A stretch of 64,000 nt of DNA from NCBI GenBank assembly GCA_009746045.1, contig RPFO01000027.1:2588733-2652732 (forward strand), given 5' to 3'. Every line of letters starts with the position of its first letter. The first letter of the stretch is position 1. This document shows, in pieces, positions 38,138 to 49,800 of this stretch. Position numbers and translations under genes: made by a program. The notes under the pieces were generated by a model. It saw only the letters and a list, made by a program, of their open reading frames with translations, did no database searches and was not told where the DNA came from. This DNA comes from Mesostigma viride. Taxonomy: Eukaryota > Streptophyta > Mesostigmatophyceae > Mesostigmatales > Mesostigmataceae.

Positions 38138-40635
38138 CCCGTGTTTTTTTAATTAGAACGCGATATATCGCGTTGTAAGCTTTTTTTAGAACGCGTATAG
38201 CACCTAAATTTTTTTTTTCATGGTTATGTATATACTTTCTTGAAAGCCCATAAATCAAAGTTTTTTTTGAGCTACTCAGACCTACAAAATGCTAATTCAT
38301 TAGAGAGATACACTGGTTTGAATACAGGGGGGTCTGACCATGACCGCGATTTGTTGACCCTAGGTCACAAGTCATGTGCTTATTCACAAATGGTTCATGA
38401 AAAAAATCTGGCTTCTTGCACGAGCTATGAGCAACATATGCAGGCTTTGTGGAACAAAACTCAGGCCCATTGGGCCACTGGAGCTATTTTTCATTAGCAT
38501 CACAAATACAACGCAGTACAACGCAGTGGGACAAATGAGAGCCCTTCACAACATGACGCAACGACACGAGCCCCATAAACGGGGCCATAGTGAGCTTGGA
38601 GGGTCAAAACGTTAAAAATAGGTGTTGTTTAAGTTATACAGCATCAAACATGCATCAAACATCATGACTGGATGACCTAATATGACTGAATCAGGCAGCC
38701 ATAGCCAAAGCACCATCCACTCTCACAACGTGTTGAGCACATGCCTCGTGGGAACGGAGGTGCTGGGTTTTCATTCCATAACGCGTGCAATACTGAAAGA
38801 AAGAGGCACGTGTAATGCAAGGCTTGGATAGGTTGAGTGATCCATGAGCTTACATGCAGGCAAAGATGACACTGGAATGCATGCTAGCAAATGGTGGCAA
38901 GATGCTAACAACACATGATTATACACCATGATTATGGGCACTTAGCGCCTAACTTAGCTGATCTTCTTGCACAATCAACGCAGTATAAACCATCAACATC
39001 CAATCCTCACGATATATGCACGGCTTGACGACGTATACAGCACCTAAATACTGCAAAACTGCAACTTGCTATGGCTGACATGCAAGCAACGTCGAGTAGG
39101 ATGGCGGTCTTAGAGAGGCTGGGCAGAGGTCGGTAGAAATAAGTGGAAAACTGGCAGAAACTAGGTAGAAACACGAGATACTTACGCCTGCAAGCACTAT
39201 TGAGCTGGTGGCAGAGGCCATTTCCAGGAAAATACAGCATACCGTAGCAATAGCCACGGTCACGCCTTACGCTATTTGCAGGCACCATCATGCCCGGAGC
39301 TACCCAATAAAAGTCTGCACAAATCTCGGTCTAGCCGAGAGTCCGGGCGTTCGGAGTGAATAAATCGGTTTTCTCTGAATATAGTTTAATTAATTAACGC
39401 ATGCGGGAAAGATAGGGCCGCTATGCCTTGGCCTGGATGTGGAAGGCTGTCTGCGACATGGGCTGACTGATTCGATCTGTACAAAGGGTTTCCTGTTCGC
39501 CCGAATTTTCCTTGGATGACCCGGTTGTTTATAAGGGTCGGTGGCTATTAATAAGTGGTCCGAGAAAATTAATTGTAGGTGTTATATGACTTGCTTGCGA
39601 AGATTCGTGCTTGGTTGCACCAGCTGAGGTTAGGTGGGGACCTATAGGGTCGGCTGGTTGCTTAACGAATCTTTGGCTGATTTGTTTTCTTTAGTGAGTC
39701 GTGATTAATTATTGTATAGTGGATTCGGACCGGCCCAAGGGGGTCGATGGGCGAGTTTATTGTTTGTCAGACTTGGGAACCTTGTACAACTACCTGTACG
39801 GTTAACGCACTAGCCTGGGGGTGCGTGGCCACGTTGTTTGTAGTGGCGTTTTCAGCACTGTTCAGGCCGGCGTGTGACGCATGCTGGTGTTACTTAATTT
39901 AGGATGATGTCAGCTTGTGTGTCGGCGGGCCATTCCTTAAGCAAGCTAGGCAGGCAATGATCCGCAATTGTTTCTTTCCCCTCCCTCCCACCCTGGAGGC
40001 TTCTTGCTTCCGCGTGCGGATTGAGAAACCTTAAGGCCACTGTTAAGTGCTGCATTTGTGGCAGGGCTCCACTTATTGTATTCAATCAAATGCTGGTCTT
40101 CTTGGGAGCTCAGTGATCTTAACATGTGTTAAGAAGTCGAAACACCATGGAAATACCAAGCATGGTGCCGCAGCAGACCCGAGTCTTGACGTAATAATAT
40201 GTATGCCGGTTTCCAGGGTTTCCGCATGAAAATTGGGTGAGAAACTGGAAAAAACTACGTTTCCTTTGCCCCAGTACCTCAACAAACTCGTAGAACCTAA
40301 TTATCAACCTTTGAACGCATCATCATGGTCGTGCCACCCAACAGCCACTGAAATTCGCGCGAAAACTGGCGAGATCTACCTGCCGCCATCGCCGTCCTCT
40401 TCACCTTCGTCCCGCGAAAATGCCTGATTTCAGTGGTACATATTTGTTTGCAGCTGTCACAAAACCCCCTCCAAAAATACCAGGATTTTTCCTTGAATTC
40501 TATGAGATGTTTCTGACCTATGTTGAAAGTTTCAGACCAAAAATCGCATGTTGGTTTGCCATGTGTCAGATTACAACGCGATACATCGCGTTCTAACCCT
40601 ACAACGCGATGTATCGCGTTGTAAAAAAACACGGG
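38138..40635. mobile_element. non-autonomous piggyBac-type DNA transposon, 2498 bp
   Basis: The ends are inverted: CCCGTGTTTTTTT on the left and its complement on the right (aaaaaaacacggg), each directly flanked by TTAA (38134-38137 and 40636-40639). TTAA duplication and CCC-starting termini are the signature of the piggyBac superfamily. Just inside both ends is an 18-bp palindrome (AACGCGATATATCGCGTT on the left; a GT/AC-centred version on the right, where a second copy lies at 40575-40592). No transposase frame is present, so mobility would need a transposase elsewhere. The interior shows no gene that I can support. Confidence 0.8.
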
Positions 40636-40662
40636 TTAAATGTCATTGCATTGGGAATGCAG

Positions 40663-40675
40663 TTACAGTTTTACA
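40663..40675 (-). terminator. TGTAA polyadenylation signals of the mini-RNase III gene
   Basis: Two TGTAA motifs on the minus strand (40675-40671 and 40667-40663), about 210 bp after the stop codon. TGTAA is the usual poly(A) signal of chlorophyte nuclear genes. The expected cleavage site falls at the TTAA edge of the piggyBac-type element. Confidence 0.5.
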
Positions 40676-40882
40676 TGTCAAGCCTGGGTGGCTGAGATAC
40701 TTTGGAATGGAACGCGACAAGACATCAAGGTGGCCTTTCTCACATGACTGAAAAGCTCATTCCTGCAGACTTGAGATTTTTCCTGCAGTCCATGCCACTT
40801 GAGGCATGCACAGTTTCTAGAGGGGCTTTAATTCGCAGCCCTCACGAACCTTTAAAGTTATGCTACGATCGCTATTGGTCAA

Positions 40883-43800
40883 TCAATCAACCACAGACTT
40901 CTTGGGCTGCAACCCCGTTGTACCAGGGGTTTCCAATCCGTATCCAAGAAACGTCATCATACTCGACAGACGTGATGGGTCTGAAATGTAAAGGTAGCCC
41001 ACCTGCAGATAGATCACGATAAAAAAACATCCATAGTGATTTTGATCCAGAAATAATCATTACGTTTTAAGCTGGTAAAAATGCACTGGATCCGACATGA
41101 AGGGGGAGCTCAGAAACTTACGCTTGGTGTAAGGTGTTCACTAGTAAACATAAAAGAAGGTATGTAAGAGAGAGTAGACCTTTTCTCACGCTATTGCCCT
41201 CATGGCAGCCTGGCACATGTTGCACAAGCAGACGCGATGCGCCGGCCATCAGGGTGGCGTGTGCAAGGGGACAGTAAGCGGACTACGTAAACATGACGGT
41301 GTCACGTCTGTTGAGGTCCCGTAAGGGCGCTACCCCCGCCCCAGCACACCCATGGAAGCAGAAGCACAAACATGGCAGCATACACGAAACCTATAATTTT
41401 CGAAAAATATTCTAGTACACATGGAAGCATATCATAGCCATTAGGAAGCGTCGACATTGGCAGTCACGTGCCCAAGGTATCGTGGCTAGCTTGTGACGGC
41501 GGGGCAATGCCCACGCCACGACATCCCGTAGCCATAGTACCATGGTACCCTACTGAGCCATCATACTACAGTACAACGCCAGCACACATGGAACAGCCTG
41601 CGATTTTGACTGGCAGTGCCCTCAACTGTAGCAACCTATCTTCCGTGATTATTCTCCACCTAAAACTAGGTGCGTTGGACCAATAATTACACACTACAGT
41701 ATGTAGTAGTATATGTTATAGCACTGGTATAGGAACGACAACGCAGTACGACCACATTATAGTATTACAATGGTCTCATTTATACTACTAGTACAGCATT
41801 GGCATTGGAAGATGTTACGAGGTCGCAACAAGCGAGCCACACGTGCGAAGCGGACCCATGCCACATGTCGGATGCCCGTGCGACCTCCCACATCCCTCGC
41901 CCCCTCAGCATGGAGGCCCTGTTCCCTTGCCACTTGCGCTGCTACCACACAGTTGTGCCTCGCTACTTGCGCTGCTACCACACAGTTGTGCCTCGCTACT
42001 TGCGCTGCTACCACACAGTTGTGCCTCGCCACTTGCGCTGCTACCACACAGTTGTGCCTCGCCACTTGCGCTGCTACCACACAGTTGTGCCTCGCTACTT
42101 GCGCTGCTACCACACAGTTGTGCCTTGCCACTTGCGCTGCTACCACACAGTTGTGCCTCGCCACTTGCGCTGCTACCACACAGTTGTGCCTCGCCACTTG
42201 CGCTGCTACCACACAGTTGTGCCTCGCTACTTGCGCTGCTACCACACAGTTGTGCCTCGCCACTTGCGCTGCTACCACACAGTTGTGCCTCGCTACTTGC
42301 GCTGCTACCACACAGTTGTGCCTCGCCACTTGCGCTGCTACCACACAGTTGTGCCTCGCTACTTGCGCTGCTACCACACAGTTGTGCCTCGCCACTTGCG
42401 CTGCTACCACACAGTTGTGCCTCGCCACTTGCGCTGCTACCACACAGTTGTGCCTCGCCACTTGCGCTGCTACCACACAGTTGTGCCTCGCCACTTGCGC
42501 TGCTACCACACAGTTGTGCCTCGCCACTTGCGCTGCTACCACACAGTTGTGCCTCGCCACTTGCGCTGCTACCACACAGTTGTGCCTCGCTACTTGCGCT
42601 GCTACCACACAGTTGTGCCCGGAAATTCTTCACACAGAATCTGTGCGTGGATGAAATGCTGGGAACTCGTGGAGACATGTGTGGTTGGTGGTTGGTGGTT
42701 GGTGGGTTGTGGCTGGTGGGTTGTGGTTGGTGGTTGGTGGTCGGTAGTCGGTGGTTGGTGGTTGGTGGTTGGTGGTTGGTGGTTGGTGGTTGGTGGTTGG
42801 TGGTTGGTGGACGGTGGTTGGCGGTTGGTGGTTGGTGGATGGCAGACGGGAGAAGATCACGGCAAGCAGGGCAAAAGCCGTGCAGCCCATGAACCCATTT
42901 ACCCCACTATAGTGCCCACTATAGTGACCCATCACGCACCGTGACGACAATATAGTGACCCATCAGGCAACGTGACGAGGCGTGCATGCGGCGCCATCCC
43001 CACCACCCAGGGGATCATTGCAGGGCTCATTGCAGGGGCAGCTGTCGCTGAGGAGAGGGCGGTACAACGGATGCCAGCCTACAGCCACACGCCTGGTACC
43101 CTCCCGAAGGGGAATGCATCCTCCGTGCAGGATGACCCAGCCACGCACACAGAAACATGCCACACACACAGGGGCACTGCCCACACCGACAGCAGCATGC
43201 ACATTGTGAGACAAGGGGCGCTGCTCCTTGCTATCCTAAGCAGCAACCGACGTACTGCCAAGGCTACCCTTGGGTTACAGAAGTTGCCCACGCACATGCC
43301 CCCACCTCCGCCCACGCCCCCGCGCCCTCCCCCGCCCCCGCCCCCGCCCCCGCCCCCGCCCCCGCCCCCGCCCCCGCCCCCGCCCCCGCCCACCCATCTG
43401 GCCCACCTCCCCCGCCATGCCCTCGTTCTTCCACCTCGATCCCTCGCCCCACGCCCACGCCATGAGGGCTAGTGCGCGATGGTCCACCGTGCACACACTA
43501 CGCACATGCACGAGCACGCACCAGGCACTCGAGCGCGGTCGCGTTTCTATAGATGTGGTTGCTGTCCGCGAGGCGTTTTGGCGCGCCGGAGCCCCTGGGT
43601 GCCGCATTGCGACCCCAGCGCAGGATGTCCCTGTGGAGATGTGTGCGTGTGGTCACTTCAGTACAGTATAGTGAGTGAGTGATTGTGTGTGGTTGTTTGT
43701 TTGTGTGAGAGTGTGTGTGTGTGTGTGTGTGAGTGTGTGCGCGCGCGTGTATATGTCATCATCAGAACCCCATGCTTGCGTCCAAACACCACCCCAACCC

Positions 43801-46800
43801 CAGTGCACGCAGACGTCAAGGGAACATGGGAGCGCCTGCTGGGTGCCGGTTGCCAGACAAGCGCGGCGCGTTGCGACGGTTGGGTCGTGTCCACCACGAT
43901 GCGGTGGCTTGCTGTTGTTGCGGTAGTGGTGTGTTGTGTTTCAAGCGTTGAGAGCTGCATGTTTGCGCTACAAAAACGGTCACGGCTACGCAGGGCCTAT
44001 CTGCCGACGCATGCCACCGCGGAACCAGCCAGCGCGGGAGACACTGTCCACCATCTACCACACCGACTCGATTGTCCACCATCTACCACACCGACCGACT
44101 GTCCACCATCGACCACACCGACTGGCTGTCCACCATCCACCACACCGACTGGCTGTCCACCATCCACCACACCGACTCTACTGTCCACCATCCACCACAC
44201 CGACTCGATTGTCCACCATCGACCACACCGACTGGCTGTCCACCATCTACCACACCGACTGGCTGTCCACCATCGACCACACCGACCGACCGTCCACCAT
44301 CGACCACACCGACTGGCTGTCCACCATCTACCACACCGACTGGCTGTCCACCATCCACCACACCGACTGACTGTCCACCATCTACCACACCGACTGACTG
44401 TCTACCATCTACCACACCGACTGGACTGTCCACCATCTACCACACCGACTGGCTGTCCACCATCGACCACACCGACTGACTGTCCACCATCTACCACAAC
44501 GACTGGCTGTCCACCATCCACCACACCGACTGGCTGTCCACCATCGACCACACCGACTGGCTGTCCACCATCTACCACACCGACTGACTGTCTACCATCT
44601 ACCACACCGACTGACTGTCCACCATCCACCACACCGACCGACCGTCCACCATCGACCACACCGACTGGACTGTCCACCATCGACCACACCGACTCGACTG
44701 TCCACCATCTACCACACCGACTGGACTGTCCACCATCGACCACACCGACTGGCTGTCCACCATCCACCACACCGACTCGACTGTCCACCATCCACCACAC
44801 CGACTCGATTGTCCACCATCGACCACACCGACTGGCTGTCCACCATCTACCACACCGACCGACTGTCCACCATCGACCACACCGACTGGCTGTCCACCAT
44901 CCACCACACCGACTGGCTGTCCACCATCCACCACACCGACTCGACTGTCCACCATCCACCACACCGACTCGATTGTCCACCATCGACCACACCGACTGGC
45001 TGTCCACCATCTACCACACCGACTGGCTGTCCACCATCGACCACACCGACCGACCGTCCACCATCGACCACACCGACTGGCTGTCCACCATCTACCACAC
45101 CGACTGGCTGTCCACCATCCACCACACCGACCGACCGTCCACCATCGACCACACCGACTGGCTGTCCACCATCTACCACACCGACTGGCTGTCCACCATC
45201 CACCACACCGACTGGCTGTCCACCATCTACCACACCGACTCGACTGTCCACCATCTACCACACCGACTGGACTGTCCACCATCTACCACACCGACTGGCT
45301 GTCCACCATCTACCACAACGACTGGCTGTCCACCATCGACCACACCGACTGGCTGTCCACCATCGACCACACCGACTGGCTGTCCACCATCTACCACACC
45401 GACTGACTGTCTACCATCTACCACACCGACTGACTGTCCACCATCCACCACACCGACCGACCGTCCACCATCGACCACACCGACTGGACTGTCCACCATC
45501 GACCACACCGACTCGACTGTCCACCATCTACCACACCGACTGGACTGTCCACCATCTACCACACCGACTGACTGTCCACCATCTACAACAACGACTGGAC
45601 TGTCCACCATCTACCACACCGACTGACTGTCCACCATCTACCACACCGACTGGACTGTCCACCATCTACCAGATTGAAGAGTACGCCTCTGACCCAATCG
45701 CCAGGGCATGGCGGGGGCACCCAGTGCCAGGCAACCCAGCACACGCAGGGCCCCACCGACACATCTGCAGGGTGACAGTCCCAGGGGCAGCCCATGACCG
45801 AAACAGGTAGCGCACCGCTGCCATTCAGTCTAGTCCCTAGCCGAGGCTGCCGCCCCTAGCGAAGGTCCCTAATTATCAACATTCCTAGCCAACATCCCTA
45901 GTCATGTCAGGCATAGCGGATGTCACCGATCCCTAGCCACCCATCAAGTCTACCACAAGATGCCGCGGCACGGTACACCCACCTCTCTGCAGCCACTGCC
46001 CCCAGTTGTCGAGTATGGACACGCACACATGGCACCCACGGGCATGCACACATGGCACCCACGCGCATGCACACATGGCACCCACGCGCATGCACACATG
46101 GCACCCACGGGCATGCACACATGGCACCCACGGGCATGCACACATGGCACCCACGGGCATGCACACATGGCACCCACGCGCATGCACACATGGCACCCAC
46201 GCGCATGCACACATGGCACCCACGCGCATGCACACATGGCACCCACGCGCATGCACACATGGCACCCACGCGCATGCACACATGGCACCCACGCGCATGC
46301 ACACATGGCACCCACGCGCATGCACACATGGCACCCACGCGCATGCACACATGGCACCCACGCGCATGCACACATGGCACCCACGGGCATGCACACATGG
46401 CACCCACGCGCATGCACACATGGCACCCACGCGCATGCACACATGGCACCCACGCGCATGCACACATGGCACCCACGCGCATGCACACATGGCACCCACG
46501 GGCATGCACACATGGCACCCACGCGCATGCACACATGGCACCCACGCGCATGCACACATGGCACCCACGCGCATGCACACATGGCACCCACGCGCATGCA
46601 CACATGGCACCCACGCGCATGCACACATGGCACCCACGCGCATGCACACATGGCACCCACGGGCATGCAGACATGGCACCCACCTCTCGGTGGGGGTCAG
46701 GAAATTGTTGTCCTCGCGCAGGAGTTGCTCCACGTGGGCCGACTGGGGGGTGAAAGACGACAGCAGCCAGTGCGCCCGTGGTTGGTACGCCAGCAGTTGG

Positions 46801-49800
46801 CATGCCATTATTGAAATTAAGAGGTTGGACACGGTGGGACGGACGCCGGTAGTTAGTGTGCCAGGTGGACACAGCTGTTGGCACTGAGAGGAGCTGGTGG
46901 CCATGCGAGAACAAAAGGGGGCCACGCCCACACACCCGCCCGCGCCCCCGTCCTCGCCCCCGCACACATGGAGGGCCGCGCAGTGAGATCGGGGCAATGA
47001 CAGGCGAGTCCTGAGCCACTTCAAGTCGGCATGCAACCACGCAAATGATAACACCTGTGAGGCCACCCTTTTCTAGGCACCCCGGGCACCCCCCCTCGCG
47101 GGCGCAAAAGCGCGCATCATTGATGGAACGCGGGGTTGGTCGGGGTTTTGAGGGTTCGCGCTCAATGCTCCCATCACTGATTTAGGGTGTTCAGGGCTTC
47201 CTTCCATACATGTCCAGGGGTCAAGGGTTTCGTCCCATGAGTAGCGATCTATTGTCCTTAGGGGTTCCTTCCGGGGTTTTCTAGGGTACGCAGGGGACCA
47301 CCCGGGGGGCGACGGTTCCTTGTCGTCGCTTATTTCTGCCCAAGCTCACCCTTCCAGGGATCATCCTTCCAAAACCCATACAAGCCCCCCAAATGGTACA
47401 GCGGACTATGCCCTGGAGTTCCTGCAGTCATGGTAACGTCAACCCCCCCCCCCCCCCCCCAACGGTGCCTGGGGAGAGGGGGCACCCACCCGGGCATTCC
47501 ATCCCTGATCGCGAGTGTTTGGGGGGTTATCGTGGGGGATCAGGGCTCCCATCTGTTCAGCTGGGTCTTGCATGAATGATAAGGAGTGTTTTGGGGGTGC
47601 ATGTCCAAAAGAAAACAAAACAAAAAAAGATGGTGGAGGGGGCTTGGGGGTTTGGGAGAGGGGTGCCTGCCCTTCCCCCCAAAAAATAAACAAACAAAAA
47701 AAGGTGGAGGGGCTGGAGGGTACAAAAACCAGAAGGTACAAAGGGGGTTTGGGGGTGGCGGGGTGCCTGCCCACCAAAAAAACACGAACTTGTGGAGGGG
47801 TTTATGGGTGCAGCCCCCCCCCCCCCCCAAAAAAAAAGGAGGGGGGGTTTGGAGGTACTTGCCCAAAAACTTTAGAAGAAGGTTGAGGGGGGCTGCGCCC
47901 CCAAAAAATGAAGGTGGAAGGGGGGAAGGAAGGTTCCGGGGTGCCGGGTGCCCTCCAAAAGGCAAGAAGGTGGAGGGGAAAGGTCGCCCACCAAAACCCG
48001 AAGGTGGAGGGGGGATGGAGGGGGTCAAGTTCCGCCGTCGTTTCCCGACCATGCAGCTCACCCTGTAAGGAAATTTCAAAAATTTGGGCCATCCCCCAAG
48101 ATGCCCATGTGGGGGTGCATCCCATGACGGCTCGGCGTGCAGTGCGACACAGGGCCTGTTGGAGTCTGACCTCTTCATGGGTTACCCGCCAAGCAAAGGC
48201 GCAAAATTGTGCGCCCCATCTTTGCCTCTGTCCTTACATTTGCTTCAACATAATAACCCATGCGTGTCCGCCCTCACCTGCGCCTCCGCGCGCACGTTGG
48301 CGGTCACATCCTGGTGGTAAGCGCCCACGCGGCGCGGCCGGAAAAAGTGACGCCGCATGAACACCTGGCAGGGGGCGGGGAGGTTGGGGAAGTGGCATAA
48401 GCACCTCAGCAGGGGCGTCTTCTTGCCTTCTTGCCTTCCAGCCTCTGTGCCTCTGTGCCTCTGTGCCTCTGTGCCTCTGTGCCTCTGTGCCTCCCTCCCT
48501 CCTTCCCTCCCTCCCTCCCTCCCTCCCTCCCTCCCTCCCTCCCTCCCTCCCTCCCTCCCTCCCTCCCTCCCTCCCTCCCTCCCTCCCTCCCTCCCTCCCT
48601 CCCTCCCTCCCTCCCTCCCTCCCTCCCTCCCTCCCGGCTCTCGCGCCATCAAGCGTGCGCCATCCTCTAGACCAGGTCGCGCCATCAAGCGTGCGCCATC
48701 CTCTAGACCAGGTCGCGCCATCAAGCGTGTGCCATCCTCTAGATCAGGTCGCGCCATCAAGCGTGCGCCATCCTCTAGATCAGCAGGTCGCGCCATCAAG
48801 CGTGCGCCATCCTCTAGATCAGGTCGCGCCATCAAGCGTGCGCCATCCTCTAGACCAGGTCGCGCCATCAAGCGTGCGCCATCCTCTAGACCAGGTCGCG
48901 CCATCAAGCGTGCGCCATCCTCTAGACCAGGTCGCGCCATCAAGCGTGCGCCATCCTCTAGATCAGCAGGTCGCGCCATCAAGCGTGCGCCATCCTCTAG
49001 ATCAGGTCGCGCCATCAAGCGTGCGCCATCCTCTAGACCAGGTCGCGCCATCAAGCGTGCGCCATCCTCTAGACCAGGTCGCGCCATCAAGCGTGCGCCA
49101 TCCTCTAGATCAGGTCGCGCCATCAAGCGTGCGCCATCCTCTAGACCAGGTCGCGCCATCAAGCGTGCGCCATCCTCTAGACCAGGTCGCGCCATCAAGC
49201 GTGCGCCATCCTCTAGACCAGGTCGCGCCATCAAGCGTGCGCCATCCTCTAGACCAGGTCGCGCCATCAAGCGTGCGCCATCCTCTAGACCAGGTCGCGC
49301 CATCAAGCGTGCGCCATCCTCTAGACCAGGTCGCGCCATCAAGCGTGCGCCATCCTCTAGACCAGGTCGCGCCATCAAGCGTGCGCCATCCTCTAGACCA
49401 GGTCGCGCCATCAAGCGTGCGCCATCCTCTAGACCAGGTCGCGCCATCAAGCGTGCGCCATCCTCTAGATCAGGTCGCGCCATCAAGCGTGCGCCATCCT
49501 CTAGATCAGGTCGCGCCATCAAGCGTGCGCCATCCTCTAGACCAGGTCGCGCCATCAAGCGTGCGCCATCCTCTAGATCAGGTCGCGCCATCAAGCGTGC
49601 GCCATCCTCTAGACCAGGTCGCGCCATCAAGCGTGCGCCATCCTCTAGACCAGGTCGCGCCATCAAGCGTGCGCCATCCTCTAGATCAGGTCGCGCCATC
49701 AAGCGTGCGCCATCCTCTAGACCAGGTCGCGCCATCAAGCGTGCGCCATCCTCTAGACCAGGTCCCGCCATCAAGCGTGCGCCATCCTCTAGACCAGGTC

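Noticed and set aside
38240-38497. Possible transposase remnant inside the piggyBac-type element
   Set aside because: The 85-codon frame has no DDE-like or Cys-rich motif and no similarity that I recognise.
41757-42954. ORFs of 283-381 codons with 11-residue repeats on both strands
   Set aside because: Shadow of the 33-bp array in intron 5.
42963-43393. Candidate last exons of the mini-RNase III gene near 43,000-43,400
   Set aside because: None gave the family's VGYLY motif in phase. The exon at 40883-41002 does, with a good acceptor, so the region is taken as intron.
43683-45626. 647-codon plus-strand ORF rich in Cys-Pro-Pro-Ser-Thr-Thr repeats
   Set aside because: It is a translation of the 27/28-bp minisatellite, is open in several frames and on the other strand, and lies in an intron of the mini-RNase III gene.
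45907-47066. Minus-strand ORFs with repeated His-Val-Cys-Met-Arg-Val-Gly-Ala
   Set aside because: Shadow of the 23-bp array. Only 46684-46742 is supported as an exon.
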